The notes: generated by a model from the sequence alone, not told the origin. A stretch of 64,000 nt of DNA from Pseudochrobactrum kiredjianiae (GCF_030362795.1 NZ_JAUCBM010000003.1:310001-374000), one strand, 5' to 3'; positions 8,711 through 17,002 are shown, counted from the stretch's first letter. Program-made: numbers and translations.

Positions 8711-10252
8711 TTAAACCACTGGCACTTTGATGTTCTGAAAAGCTGTTTTGAGCTTTTTAACCGCAGCTTCAAGCTCTGCCGGTGTATAGGCGGCAAAGCC
8801 CATCAGAAACCCGGCTCTGCCGGTGCCGGATGCATGCAGCGGAGAGAGCCCCAGCAGTTCAACGCCAACGCGTCTTGCAGCATCAATGGCTGCACGCTCA
8901 GATATTTCGCAGGTGAGCAGGCACGGCATTTGCAGGCCGCCGATCGGCACACGCGGCTCGATAAACTCGCTCAGATGTGTTGTGACAAGTTTTGTGAGAA
9001 CGTCGAGGCGTTCAGCATAGATATTACGCATGGTACGGATATGGGCGCCGAAATGCCCGCCTTCCATAAAACGGGCAAGGGTAAGCTGTGCAAGCGAAGC
9101 CGTGTGGCCATCCAGCAGAGTGCGGGCTGTGGTCATGGGTTTGACCAATTGCGGCGGCAGCACGATGTAACCGATACGCAGACCCGGAAACAGAGATTTG
9201 GTGAATGTGCCGATATAGATGGTGCGGTCATGGGGATCGAGCCCTTGCACAGAGGCTGTAGGCTTACCGGTATAGCGAAACTCGCTGTCATAATCGTCTT
9301 CGATAATCCATGCCTGATGGCGGGATGCCCATTCGATCAGGGCCAGACGCCTGTCCAGAGCCAATGTTACACCGGTCGGAAACTGATGGGACGGGGTGAG
9401 AAAGACGGCCTTGGCTTTGAGCGGGTCTTCGAGAATATGCTCGGCAACAATGCCCTGCCGGTCAACCGCAATTGGTACAGGGATTAGTCCGGCAGCGTCA
9501 AAAGCCCTGCGTGCGCCATAATAGGCCGGATCTTCAATAAAAATACTGTCACCTGCATCCAGCAACATATTGGCGCAAAGTGTGAGCGCCTGTTGTGAAC
9601 TGGTTAGCACCAGCACACGGTCGGCCGTTGCACGGGCACCACGCTCAAGATTGACATAATCGGCTATCGCACGGCGCAATGGCTCTGCACCCTGCGGATT
9701 GCCATGCAGCAGTGCCTGTGTGCCGGTTTCTTTGAGAACCTGCCGTTCCAGCCGTTCCCAGAGTTGTATCGGAAAGCTGCGGGTTTCCGGCAACCCCGGT
9801 GCAAAGGGGCGGGGAACCAGCTGTTCACGCACGCCGCCGCTTCGAAACATGGCATTGCCGCGCTTGCTTAAGTTGGGTGCCTGATTGCGTGCCAGTGCAT
9901 CCCGTTGAGAAAGCCTGCGCCCTGCAGAGAAATCAGTCATCTCAGCTACAAAACTACCGCTGCCGACGCGACGCTCAATAAAGCCTTCCGCATGTAGCTG
10001 GCTGTAGGCGGCCTCAATCGTATCGCGTGATACATCCAGCGATGTAGCCAAAGCACGGGAGGCGGGGAGCGGTTTGCCCGGCATCAAAGCCCCGTTGACG
10101 ATCAGCTGACGGATAGCGCGCTGTATGCGTGCATGCAGCGGCATTGCGGCATTCGCCGGATGGGCGATCCATGCTTTGACAGATTCAAGTTGGGAGTGCC
10201 TGAACAATTGGTCTGGCTCCGATGCAATAAGTGGATGGAGATAACAGACCAT
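8711..10252 (-). CDS. MocR/PdxR-type transcriptional regulator (GntR HTH fused to aminotransferase fold)
   Basis: Transcription factor with an N-terminal GntR winged helix (PLHARIQRAIRQLIVNG, then LPASRALATSLDVSRDTIEAAYSQLHAEGFI). A long linker joins it to a class I aminotransferase-like domain that binds PLP. The PLP lysine is in GTFTKSLFPGLRIGY, and the DDYDSEF block is present. Such proteins sense PLP and commonly control vitamin B6 genes. It is divergent from the BenE-like transporter and pyridoxal kinase, separated by under 60 bases, so the operators probably lie in or near 10160-10310. The start is uncertain: ATGs at 10279, 10276 and 10252 and a TTG further in are all possible, none with a strong ribosome site. 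The assignment as a B6 regulator rests on the neighbours. Confidence 0.85.
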   Translation of the reverse strand: MVCYLHPLIASEPDQLFRHSQLESVKAWIAHPANAAMPLHARIQRAIRQLIVNGALMPGKPLPASRALATSLDVSRDTIEAAYSQLHAEGFIERRVGSGSFVAEMTDFSAGRRLSQRDALARNQAPNLSKRGNAMFRSGGVREQLVPRPFAPGLPETRSFPIQLWERLERQVLKETGTQALLHGNPQGAEPLRRAIADYVNLERGARATADRVLVLTSSQQALTLCANMLLDAGDSIFIEDPAYYGARRAFDAAGLIPVPIAVDRQGIVAEHILEDPLKAKAVFLTPSHQFPTGVTLALDRRLALIEWASRHQAWIIEDDYDSEFRYTGKPTASVQGLDPHDRTIYIGTFTKSLFPGLRIGYIVLPPQLVKPMTTARTLLDGHTASLAQLTLARFMEGGHFGAHIRTMRNIYAERLDVLTKLVTTHLSEFIEPRVPIGGLQMPCLLTCEISERAAIDAARRVGVELLGLSPLHASGTGRAGFLMGFAAYTPAELEAAVKKLKTAFQNIKVPVV

Positions 10253-10309
10253 TCGCAGGTTAAAAGTCAAGCGCATCATGACTATCAAAAAGACTGGAGA
10301 GCCTGTTTC

Positions 10310-11545
10310 ATGTCTCAGAATATTCCGCCACCGTCTCCGTTGCGCTTCAGCGATCTGCCCCATCCGATTGTTGCAGGGCTGATTTCTGTGATCGTCAATT
10401 ACGGGGGGACGTTTATTCTCGTTTTTCAGGCGGCAAAGATTGCTGGCCTCAGCCCTGAATTGACGGCGTCATGGGTCTGGTCTGTGTCTATCGGTGTCGG
10501 TGTGACGGGGTTACTGCTGAGTTGGTATTTTCGTGAGCCGATCATCACCGCATGGTCAACACCGGCGGCGGCCTTTCTTGTCACAGCGCTCGCCACAACG
10601 CCTTATGCAGAAGCTGTCGGCGCTTATATCATCTCGGCGCTTGCCTTTGTGTTGCTGGGGCTTTCCGGCACTTTTGAAAAGGTCATCCGGCTTATTCCGG
10701 CGAGCATCGCTTCCGGCCTGCTGGCTGGTATTTTACTGCAATTCGGTATTGGTGCCTTTGGCGGTGCAACGGTTGATCCGTTGCTCGTGGGCGGACTGAT
10801 TGTGGCTTATGTTTTGCTCAAGCGCTTTACTGCCCGCTATGCGGTGGTTGGGATTTTGGTACTTGGCATTGGTTTTCTGCTGGTGCAGGGGCGGGTGGAT
10901 TTCTCCAATTTGAGCCTCACGCTTGCGGCTCCGGTGTTTACAATGCCGGTCTTCTCGCTGAATGCCTTGCTGAGTGTTGCCCTGCCGCTGTTCCTCATCA
11001 CTTTGACTGGGCAATATATGCCGGGCATGCTGGTGTTGCGAAATGACGGCTTTAAAACCAGTGCCAATCCGATTGTAACAGTCACCGGTCTCGGCTCGCT
11101 GATTATGGCACCGTTCGGCTCACATGCTTTTAATATTGCAGCGATTACGGCTGCGATTGCCACTGGCCGTGAAGCACATGAAGACCCGCGCAAGCGCTGG
11201 ATTGCCGGTATCGCGGCAGGTTGCTTCTACGTGCTTGTCGGTGTGTTCGGTGTCACACTTGCTGCGGTCTTCATGGCTTTTCCGGCAACATTTATCACCA
11301 CGCTGGCTGGTCTTGCTCTGCTCGGTACTATTGGCGGCAGTCTGGCAGGTGCACTGGCTGATCCGAAAACCCGTGAAGCGGCATTGATTACCTTTCTGGC
11401 CTCCGCTGCCAATATTAATCTGCTGGGTATTGGCGGGGCATTTTGGGGACTGGTGATTGGTCTGGTTGCCTATATTCTGCTCAACGGACAGTTACCGAAG
11501 CGGGATCGTGAAGCGCTGGTCGCTGCCAAAGAAGGAGTAAAGTGA
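10310..11545 (+). CDS. BenE family membrane transporter, candidate vitamin B6 transporter
   Basis: Integral membrane protein of 411 aa with about 11-12 hydrophobic segments, of the BenE (benzoate/H+ symporter) family. Family blocks visible include ISVIVNYGGTFILVFQAAK, WYFREPIITAWSTPAAAFL and FGSHAFNIAAITAAIATGREAHED. The ATG at 10310 has GGAGAG 8 bases upstream. An ATG further upstream would add 59 residues that do not look like the family. The gene overlaps pdxY (TGATG) and is divergent from a MocR regulator, and no aromatic-degradation gene is nearby. The name BenE would suggest benzoate import; the context argues instead for pyridoxal or pyridoxine uptake. The substrate is therefore inferred, not shown. 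Confidence 0.85.
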   Translation: MSQNIPPPSPLRFSDLPHPIVAGLISVIVNYGGTFILVFQAAKIAGLSPELTASWVWSVSIGVGVTGLLLSWYFREPIITAWSTPAAAFLVTALATTPYAEAVGAYIISALAFVLLGLSGTFEKVIRLIPASIASGLLAGILLQFGIGAFGGATVDPLLVGGLIVAYVLLKRFTARYAVVGILVLGIGFLLVQGRVDFSNLSLTLAAPVFTMPVFSLNALLSVALPLFLITLTGQYMPGMLVLRNDGFKTSANPIVTVTGLGSLIMAPFGSHAFNIAAITAAIATGREAHEDPRKRWIAGIAAGCFYVLVGVFGVTLAAVFMAFPATFITTLAGLALLGTIGGSLAGALADPKTREAALITFLASAANINLLGIGGAFWGLVIGLVAYILLNGQLPKRDREALVAAKEGVK

Positions 11546-12384
11546 TGTCGTCCCCGTTATCAATGCAGACCTCGGTCATTTCTATCCAGAGTCAGGTTGT
11601 CTATGGTCACGTCGGCAACAGTGCTGCGGTGCTGCCGATGCAGGCACGCGCGCTGAATGTTGCGGCAGTGCCAACCACATTACTCTCCAACCATCCGGGT
11701 TATGAAACCATGCGCGGGCGCGTTCTAGAGCCGGAACTGGTGAGTGATCTGTTGCGCGGGGTAGAAGAGCGCGGGCTGATCAGCACCAGCCGTTATATTG
11801 TTTCCGGTTATCTGGGATCGCGTGCTAATGGCGAGGTTGTGGCGGATTTTGTCAAACGGGCGCGCAAGATCAATCCCGACATCATCTATATTTGTGATCC
11901 GGTGATGGGCGATACGGGCTTAGGCGTGTTTGTGGCCGATCAGGTGATGGAATGTATCATCAATGAGCTGGTGCCGCTGGCTGATCTGTTGACGCCCAAT
12001 CAGTTCGAAGTCGGGCTGATTACCGGCAGCGAGATTTCATCTTTCGATATTTTGCAGGAAAAGGTGCATCAGATACAGGCATTTAACAATGCGCGACTGG
12101 TGGCAACGGGCTGTGTCTTTCCCGATACGCCCTATGGTTCATTGGAGAATGTGGTGTTTGAAGGCGGGGAAGAGACAAGGCTGACTTCGCCGCGTGTGCC
12201 GATTGTACCGGTGGGAACCGGCGATCTGTTCACCGGCCTGCTGACCGCTAATCTGGCGCATGGCAGTACTTTGACCGAAGCCGCCCGCAATGCCGCATCA
12301 ACAGTGCTCAATGTTGTCGGGCGTACTGCTGAACAAGGCGAACATGAGATGCAGTTGGGCGGTGTGATTGAATGTCTGATCTAA
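11545..12384 (+). CDS. pdxY: Pyridoxal kinase
   Basis: Phosphorylates pyridoxal (and related B6 vitamers) with ATP to form PLP in the salvage pathway. The protein has 279 aa, the usual length. Family signs are the N-terminal SIQSQVVYGHVGNSAAVLPMQ block, YICDPVMGDTGLGVFV, LLTPNQFE, and the C-terminal VPVGTGDLFTGLL containing the catalytic Asp (GTGD). The start ATG overlaps the transporter stop as TGATG, with AAGGAG 7 bases upstream. A GTG three bases earlier is also possible. The tight coupling with the BenE-like transporter suggests uptake followed by metabolic trapping. PdxK-type activity is possible, but the sequence looks closer to PdxY. Confidence 0.92.
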   Translation: MSSPLSMQTSVISIQSQVVYGHVGNSAAVLPMQARALNVAAVPTTLLSNHPGYETMRGRVLEPELVSDLLRGVEERGLISTSRYIVSGYLGSRANGEVVADFVKRARKINPDIIYICDPVMGDTGLGVFVADQVMECIINELVPLADLLTPNQFEVGLITGSEISSFDILQEKVHQIQAFNNARLVATGCVFPDTPYGSLENVVFEGGEETRLTSPRVPIVPVGTGDLFTGLLTANLAHGSTLTEAARNAASTVLNVVGRTAEQGEHEMQLGGVIECLI

Positions 12385-12395
12385 AAGTCGCCCGA

Positions 12396-12488
12396 CTTGG
12401 CTGCAAATGGCAATTTTCTGTGCTCCGGTACTCACGTACTATCAGTACGCTCCGTTCCGGTGCTCGCAAATCACCATTTTCGCTGGCG
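12396..12488 (+). repeat. Palindromic intergenic repeat, copy A (Bru-RS-like)
   Basis: A roughly 93-base imperfect palindrome. Its left arm runs CTGCAAATGGCAATTTTCTG and its right arm ends CACCATTTTCGC, with a central CACGTAC / GTACGCTCC core. A second copy lies at 23026-23117 in the same orientation. Both start about a dozen bases after the stop codon of a plus-strand gene. Size and layout resemble the Bru-RS palindromic elements described in Brucella. I assign the family by resemblance only. Confidence 0.75.
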
Positions 12489-12525
12489 TCTGCCGCTTTT
12501 TGATTCAGACATTTAATGCAGGATC

Positions 12526-12568
12526 ATGGCCGCGATATCGGGAGATATTGCGGCCATTTTTTATTTTG
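12526..12568 (+). terminator. Terminator after pdxY
   Basis: A 14-bp stem (ATGGCCGCGATATC / GATATTGCGGCCAT, one G-U pair) with a GGGA loop is followed by TTTTTTATTTT. It ends the benE-pdxY transcript. Its last bases overlap the end of map, which converges on the minus strand. Confidence 0.85.
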
Positions 12569-13388
12569 AAGTCGTTGTGTAGAAAATATCTTTTGGCGAC
12601 AGCGTGAAGATTTCACACCCGTCTTTGGTGACGCCGATTGTATGCTCATATTGCGCTGTCAACGAGCGGTCACGGGTGACGGCTGTCCAGCCGTCTTTCA
12701 GCACCTTTACATCCGGCTTGCCGAGATTGATCATCGGTTCAATGGTGAAAATCATACCTTCACGCATTTCAACACCGTCTGTTGCTTTACCATAGTGCAG
12801 AATATTCGGAGCATCGTGGAAAAGCTGTCCGACGCCGTGGCCGCAGAAATCGCGCACGGCAGAGCAGCGCTCTGATTCCACATAAGACTGAATGGCTGCA
12901 CCGATTGCGCCGGTTTTTGCACCGGGCTTCACGGCTGCAATACCACGCAGCAGGCTTTCATAAGTGACTTCCATCAGGCGCTCGGCAGCGCGCTTGATCT
13001 GGCCAACTGCATACATGCGGCTTGAATCGCCGTACCAGCCATCCTGCAGGAAGGTGATGTCGATATTGACGATATCGCCTTCACGCAGCGGTTTGTCGTC
13101 CGGAATACCGTGACAAACAACATGGTTGATCGAAGTGCAGGAGCTTTTTGTATAGCCGCGATAGTTCAGTGTGGCAGGTACAACACCGCGATCAGCACCG
13201 AATTCAAAAACAAAACGGTCGATTTCGTTGGTGGTTACGCCCGGCTTAACAATATCATTCAGTGCATCAAGACATTCAGACGTAATTGCGCAGACCTTAC
13301 GCATGGCTGCAAAACCTTCAGGCCCGTAAAGCTTGATCTGGCCTGTATATTTAATCGGGGCGCTGTCGGCGTTGACATAGGTTACCAT
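12561..13388 (-). CDS. map: Methionine aminopeptidase, type I
   Basis: Removes the N-terminal methionine from new proteins; cytoplasmic, two-metal enzyme, 275 aa. The five metal ligands are all visible: D110 and D121 (NIDITFLQDGWYGDSS), H184 (GHGVG), E217 (TIEPM) and E248 (QYEHT). The YRGYTKSSCTSINHVVCHG block is typical of type I. There is no N-terminal zinc-finger extension. The start ATG is used by default; the ribosome site is weak. It converges with the terminator of pdxY and lies 79 bases after sfsA on the same strand. Confidence 0.95.
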   Translation of the reverse strand: MVTYVNADSAPIKYTGQIKLYGPEGFAAMRKVCAITSECLDALNDIVKPGVTTNEIDRFVFEFGADRGVVPATLNYRGYTKSSCTSINHVVCHGIPDDKPLREGDIVNIDITFLQDGWYGDSSRMYAVGQIKRAAERLMEVTYESLLRGIAAVKPGAKTGAIGAAIQSYVESERCSAVRDFCGHGVGQLFHDAPNILHYGKATDGVEMREGMIFTIEPMINLGKPDVKVLKDGWTAVTRDRSLTAQYEHTIGVTKDGCEIFTLSPKDIFYTTTSK

Positions 13389-13467
13389 CGGGTGATCCGT
13401 ATATATGTTAGGACAGCAGCAATGCTGTACCGGAAGTTGTTGCCTTGCGAATCCCGCAGGGCAAAAT

Positions 13468-14172
13468 TTACAGGGTCAGGACGGGTACCGTCTGATCCGC
13501 GATAATTGATTCAGGACTTATTTGGCACCGAATTGCGTAAGCCTCAACCCCATGCTGCCGCGCATTCGCAAATGCGGCGGCATAAACAGGATCGAGATCG
13601 CCGCAGATCGATAAAGAATCGCAATCCTGACGCTGGATAACGAAAACCATAACGCCGCGATGACCGGCTTTGACCATCTCGCTGAGTTCAACGAGATGTT
13701 TGGCGCCACGGGCGGTTACACTATCGGGAAACTCAGCCAGTTGTCCTGTGCGCTTAAAATGCACATTCTTGACCTCTACATAGGTCTGCTGACCGCTTTC
13801 TCCAAGCAGCAATAAATCAATGCGGGAATTCTGGCCGTATTTTTGCTCGCGTTTCAGTGTGCTGAAGCCGGAGAGTTGGGGAATCATACCGGAGAGAATC
13901 GCTTCTTCGGCGATTTTATTCGGCAGACCGGTATTGATTCCGACAAGCGTGTCGTCGGCACGCACAATTTGCAATGTATGGGCATATTTACGCGTCGGAC
14001 TGTCGGAGATGCTGAGCCATGCTTGCGAGCCTGGTGTGGTCAGTCCGCGCATAGAACCGGTATTGGGAACCGATGCAGTAATAGATTCGCCGCTATCAAG
14101 CCGGATATCAGCCAGAAAGCGTTTATAACGCTGCAACAGAGTGCCGCGAACAAGGGGAGAGGGAAAAAGCAT
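13468..14172 (-). CDS. sfsA: SfsA, sugar fermentation stimulation protein homologue
   Basis: SfsA family protein of 234 aa. The start is placed at 14172 because the family begins with the pattern seen here, [22 protein letters not shown]. The longer open frame runs backwards through a tRNA-Glu gene and is not credible. Conserved blocks are [22 protein letters not shown] and VEVKNVHF, which fit a PD-(D/E)xK nuclease-like core and an N-terminal OB-like region. Biological role is poorly defined; in E. coli it was linked to maltose genes and nucleic-acid binding. It is followed by map on the same strand. Confidence 0.9.
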   Translation of the reverse strand: MLFPSPLVRGTLLQRYKRFLADIRLDSGESITASVPNTGSMRGLTTPGSQAWLSISDSPTRKYAHTLQIVRADDTLVGINTGLPNKIAEEAILSGMIPQLSGFSTLKREQKYGQNSRIDLLLLGESGQQTYVEVKNVHFKRTGQLAEFPDSVTARGAKHLVELSEMVKAGHRGVMVFVIQRQDCDSLSICGDLDPVYAAAFANARQHGVEAYAIRCQISPESIIADQTVPVLTL

Positions 14173-14264
14173 GTTTCTGCATAGATCAGACTTCATCTGA
14201 ATGCAAAACTGAAATTTTATTCTGGGAGGTTTGTTCCGGTATTCATGTTTCTTTTGAAGAGAAG

Positions 14265-14339
14265 TGGTACGCCCAAGGGGAATCGAACCCCTGTCTGCGC
14301 CGTGAAAGGGCGCTGTCCTAACCGCTAGACGATGGGCGC
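14265..14339 (-). tRNA. tRNA-Glu (anticodon UUC), copy 1
   Basis: 75-nt tRNA on the minus strand with encoded CCA. The acceptor stem GCGCCCA / TGGGCGT, T-arm AGGGG / CCCCT and anticodon loop CTTTCAC with anticodon TTC (plus-strand 14304-14306) are all present. A second, identical copy lies at 14580-14654. It has its own promoter at 14354-14382. Confidence 0.97.
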
Positions 14340-14353
14340 CTGCCGGTGAACGC

Positions 14354-14382
14354 TGTATAGCTAAGCCGTATTGAATACGCAA
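14354..14382 (-). promoter_or_regulatory. Promoter of tRNA-Glu copy 1
   Basis: On the minus strand TTGCGT and TATACA are separated by exactly 17 bases. The -10 box ends 14 bases before the tRNA 5' end, as expected for a tRNA promoter. Confidence 0.75.
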
Positions 14383-14579
14383 TAGGGAAAATGCAAAAAA
14401 ATACAAAATATGTGAAAAAAATCTGATGCTTATGAAAATACGTATAAGTGCGCGTGAACTGAAATATGCGTGATTTTTATAGCGCAATTCAGATCTTATT
14501 TAAGCCGTGTTGTGGTATCGAGAGGGAGGTTTTGATCTCAGTATTTTGAGATTTTTAATCTTCTGCACAGTGGAGAAGA

Positions 14580-14654
14580 TGGTACGCCCAAGGGGAATCG
14601 AACCCCTGTCTGCGCCGTGAAAGGGCGCTGTCCTAACCGCTAGACGATGGGCGC
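14580..14654 (-). tRNA. tRNA-Glu (anticodon UUC), copy 2
   Basis: 75-nt tRNA identical to the copy at 14265-14339, including the encoded CCA. The two genes are separated by 240 bases that contain a separate promoter, so they are not one processed tandem transcript by necessity. A weak hairpin follows it at 14556-14579. Confidence 0.97.
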
Positions 14655-14669
14655 CTGCTGGTGATCCGG

Positions 14670-14698
14670 CTTATAGCGACAGGATATTTATCGCGCAA
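14670..14698 (-). promoter_or_regulatory. Promoter of tRNA-Glu copy 2
   Basis: On the minus strand TTGCGC and TATAAG are separated by 17 bases, 15 bases before the tRNA 5' end. The arrangement matches the promoter of copy 1. Confidence 0.75.
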
Positions 14699-14897
14699 GT
14701 GGGTAAAATGAGAAATTTGAAAAAAATGCAGATTTTTTTGTTCCGGAGGCTGTTGCCTGTGCAAAAACCAGACTTGAAGCCGTGTTTTACGTTTGAAATG
14801 AGGTGCTTAGAGCAAAGAAAATTTTGTAAAGCAGTTTGGTGAGGTTGGCGCGGACGGTAGAAAGATCAAAAATCGTGATTTTTGGGCGGAAATAATT
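14699..14897. other. Intergenic region with no recognised feature
   Basis: Upstream part of the gap of about 318 bases between tRNA-Glu copy 2 and the M15 gene. Apart from the promoter at 14670-14698 and the hairpin at 14898-14930 I see no gene, repeat or structured element. Confidence 0.4.
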
Positions 14898-14930
14898 CAG
14901 GCCGGAATCAGAGATTCTGATTTCGGCCTG
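14898..14930 (-). terminator. Hairpin/terminator after the M15 lipoprotein gene
   Basis: A 15-bp near-perfect stem (CAGGCCGAAATCAGA on the minus strand, one mismatch) lies about 40 bases after the stop. The U-run on the minus strand is poor, so termination efficiency is uncertain. Confidence 0.5.
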
Positions 14931-14972
14931 TAAAAATGATTGTTGCAGTGTTGAAGCGACTTAAAAGGCAGA

Positions 14973-16160
14973 TTATTTGCCGCGACAGCGCCAGTTCCAG
15001 TCGCGCTCAGGGCCAACGTCAATATGGATCGATTCTGTATGGCAATAGGTGCCAACACCACCACGAGCCGGCCATGAGCGAACATGACGCGCGATTTCCC
15101 ACTTGGATACGCCTGGAATCTGCAAATCAGCTGCGGAGCAAGACATATGTAAGGAACGCTTGGCACCACTGACAGAGCGATTGTGTGACGGACTGCGGTA
15201 ACCGGAGGTGATGACAACCGGTTTACGGTAATGGCTCTCTAGTCGCTTGATCATCGAAACCAGCTGCGGCTTCAAACAGGAGACCTGTACGCTAGAATGC
15301 TGGGTACGCAGGCCATTCGGTGCAAGGCGCGCCATACCACCGGCTGAAGCCAGTGTGACCGGTGCACTGAAATCATCTTCGTCGAGATCAATGTCACTTT
15401 CATCAAAGACTTTATTACTGTGGCGAATCTCAATGCCGCCATTCGCACGCACACCAGGCAGAGTGTAATTATAGTCGCCGGAGCGTTTTGGCGCGGTCGC
15501 GGAAGCCGTAACGGAGGCTTCCTGCTTGCTATTGCCTCGTGGACTATTTTTACCCGGTGAGAACAAGCGGGCTGCAGCGCCTGCGCTCTGGCTTGTTCTG
15601 TCTATGGCTGGTGCCGGTACGGCTCTCGCGTTATTTTCCGGTTTGGCTGTTTCAGCCTGCGCAGTGGTTTCCGGTGTCTTTGGCTGGCTGGCCGGTGCTG
15701 CTTCAGCCTGTTCAGCGGCGGCGAGTGCTGCCGTTGGTTTATTTCGTGTGCCAAACAATGCAGCTAAGGTTGAGGGCTGTTCGGCTGGTGCAGCGGTCTC
15801 TGTTGGTTGAATGACCTGCGCAGTTGCAGCAAGTGCGGTATCTGCGGAAGCGACCTGTACCGGTTTTTCAGGCTGTGCTGTCGCCAGTTGCTTTGCAGTC
15901 TCGGGAGAATTAGGAACAGGCGTGTTTGTTGCAATTGTCGCTTTGGTCGTATCCGCGCCATTTGCAGTCTTAGTATTTGCTGCTGTTGTATCGCTTGAAG
16001 ATTCGCCTGTTTCCGCTGCTGCGATGTCAGCCGCCGCACTCTCCAGCAGATTCGTGCCTGAGCTTGTTGTACATCCGCTGATGCTTAAAGCGAGAATGAT
16101 AGCCGAGCCGCAAAAAAGCTGAGCGTTTTTTTCTCGTATACGTTTTATCGTATCGAACAA
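14973..16160 (-). CDS. Lipoprotein with C-terminal peptidase M15/DUF882 domain
   Basis: Envelope protein of about 395 aa. A hydrophobic N-terminal segment ends in the lipobox ISGC, predicting lipid attachment. A long Ala/Thr/Gln/Glu-rich low-complexity region (roughly residues 40-260) follows. The C-terminal ~110 residues form a YcbK-like M15 domain: VVITSGYRSPSHN, SLHMSCSAADLQ (His and Asp zinc ligands) and ESIHIDVG (third ligand). It probably cleaves or binds peptidoglycan. The start is placed at a TTG (16160) with AAGGG just upstream. An ATG at 16280 would add 40 residues before the signal. The upstream region has a near-consensus CtrA box and palindromes. The long linker may reach through the periplasm. 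Confidence 0.8.
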   Translation of the reverse strand: MFDTIKRIREKNAQLFCGSAIILALSISGCTTSSGTNLLESAAADIAAAETGESSSDTTAANTKTANGADTTKATIATNTPVPNSPETAKQLATAQPEKPVQVASADTALAATAQVIQPTETAAPAEQPSTLAALFGTRNKPTAALAAAEQAEAAPASQPKTPETTAQAETAKPENNARAVPAPAIDRTSQSAGAAARLFSPGKNSPRGNSKQEASVTASATAPKRSGDYNYTLPGVRANGGIEIRHSNKVFDESDIDLDEDDFSAPVTLASAGGMARLAPNGLRTQHSSVQVSCLKPQLVSMIKRLESHYRKPVVITSGYRSPSHNRSVSGAKRSLHMSCSAADLQIPGVSKWEIARHVRSWPARGGVGTYCHTESIHIDVGPERDWNWRCRGK

Positions 16161-16331
16161 AGCAAACCCTTTATTATGCTGCGACTTGACGAAGTGCACT
16201 TGCGGAAACTGAGACCAACAAAGATGTTTCCTATGCAGCGTGTGGCACAAAGGGCTGTAGAAGAGGTCCCGTTTGTGCAAAATTTTGATCTATTTATATG
16301 CGAAATGACCGATTTAGTCAGCGAAAAAGTG

Positions 16332-16346
16332 TTAATTCTTTATTAA
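16332..16346. promoter_or_regulatory. Near-consensus CtrA box
   Basis: TTAATTCTTTATTAA fits TTAA-N7-TTAA, with A instead of C in the last position. It lies in the divergent region between the M15 lipoprotein gene (minus) and the small lipoprotein gene (plus). Confidence 0.4.
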
Positions 16347-16357
16347 ATGCTGTGCAA

Positions 16358-16402
16358 GTTACGATTCGTAACAATTAGTTTCAGTATAATAATAATTGTT
16401 AC
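16358..16402. promoter_or_regulatory. Overlapping perfect palindromes in a divergent promoter region
   Basis: GTTACGA-T-TCGTAAC (16358-16372) is a perfect 7-1-7 inverted repeat. It overlaps a second 10-bp inverted repeat, GTAACAATTA (16368-16377) with TAATTGTTAC (16393-16402). Operators of dimeric regulators look like this. The regulator is unknown. Confidence 0.5.
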
Positions 16403-16548
16403 ATTTCGTGTTTGCGATCTGACTGGAGAGTAAATAGCGAATAACTGCGTTTTTCGGGTCGTAAATGTCAGCTTCCTGTTGCCAATTGTGCCTAGACGTT
16501 TATTGTCCGCTTATTCGGCTAAGTTACGAAATGCAGGGAATGTCCTTT

Positions 16549-16893
16549 ATGAGCGCACAACAGATTAATCACTCCGCAACGCTGCGTTTTGCACTGTTCG
16601 CTGTGGCTGCTCTGGCGCTCGCGGGTTGCACAAGCGGGCCTTCTGCCGGTGTGCCGCAGGAAGGTGCGCTGCGTACCGGTGCTTATCCGAATTTTGGTAT
16701 TATGCCGCGTGGTGAAACCAAGCAGCTGAGTTTTGAAGAAAAAGAGCAGATTACCGGTAATCTCAGCAGTGCTAAGGCTCGTCAGGGTGCTGTAAGCGCC
16801 AGCGGATCAAGCCGAGCGGAGATCGAGGCGCAGAAGCGCCGTATGCAGGCCGAAGCGGATGCCACATTAAAGGCAATTGAAGCCGGACAATAA
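16549..16893 (+). CDS. Small lipoprotein of unknown function
   Basis: Predicted lipoprotein of 114 aa. A hydrophobic stretch (FALFAVAALALAGC) ends in a classic lipobox LAGC about 28 residues in. The mature part is polar, with a predicted coiled C-terminus (SRAEIEAQKRRMQAEADATLKAIEAG). Three in-frame ATGs are close together; the third (16549) has AGGGA 9 bases upstream and is preferred. The gene is divergent from the M15 lipoprotein gene. I do not recognise a characterised family. Similar short lipoproteins are common in this order. Confidence 0.75.
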   Translation: MSAQQINHSATLRFALFAVAALALAGCTSGPSAGVPQEGALRTGAYPNFGIMPRGETKQLSFEEKEQITGNLSSAKARQGAVSASGSSRAEIEAQKRRMQAEADATLKAIEAGQ

Positions 16894-17002
16894 TGGTTTC
16901 GCCAATAAAGCTTCTGCATAACTGACCGGCGTCGCTATGCGCCATAAATTTATTCACATTTCAGTATTTACAGATCGGGGTGCCGCTTAGGGCATTCTGG
17001 AT

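Noticed and set aside
14173-14487. Long N-terminal extension of the sfsA frame
   Set aside because: It runs through the tRNA-Glu gene on the same strand and lacks family similarity; the start at 14172 fits SfsA.
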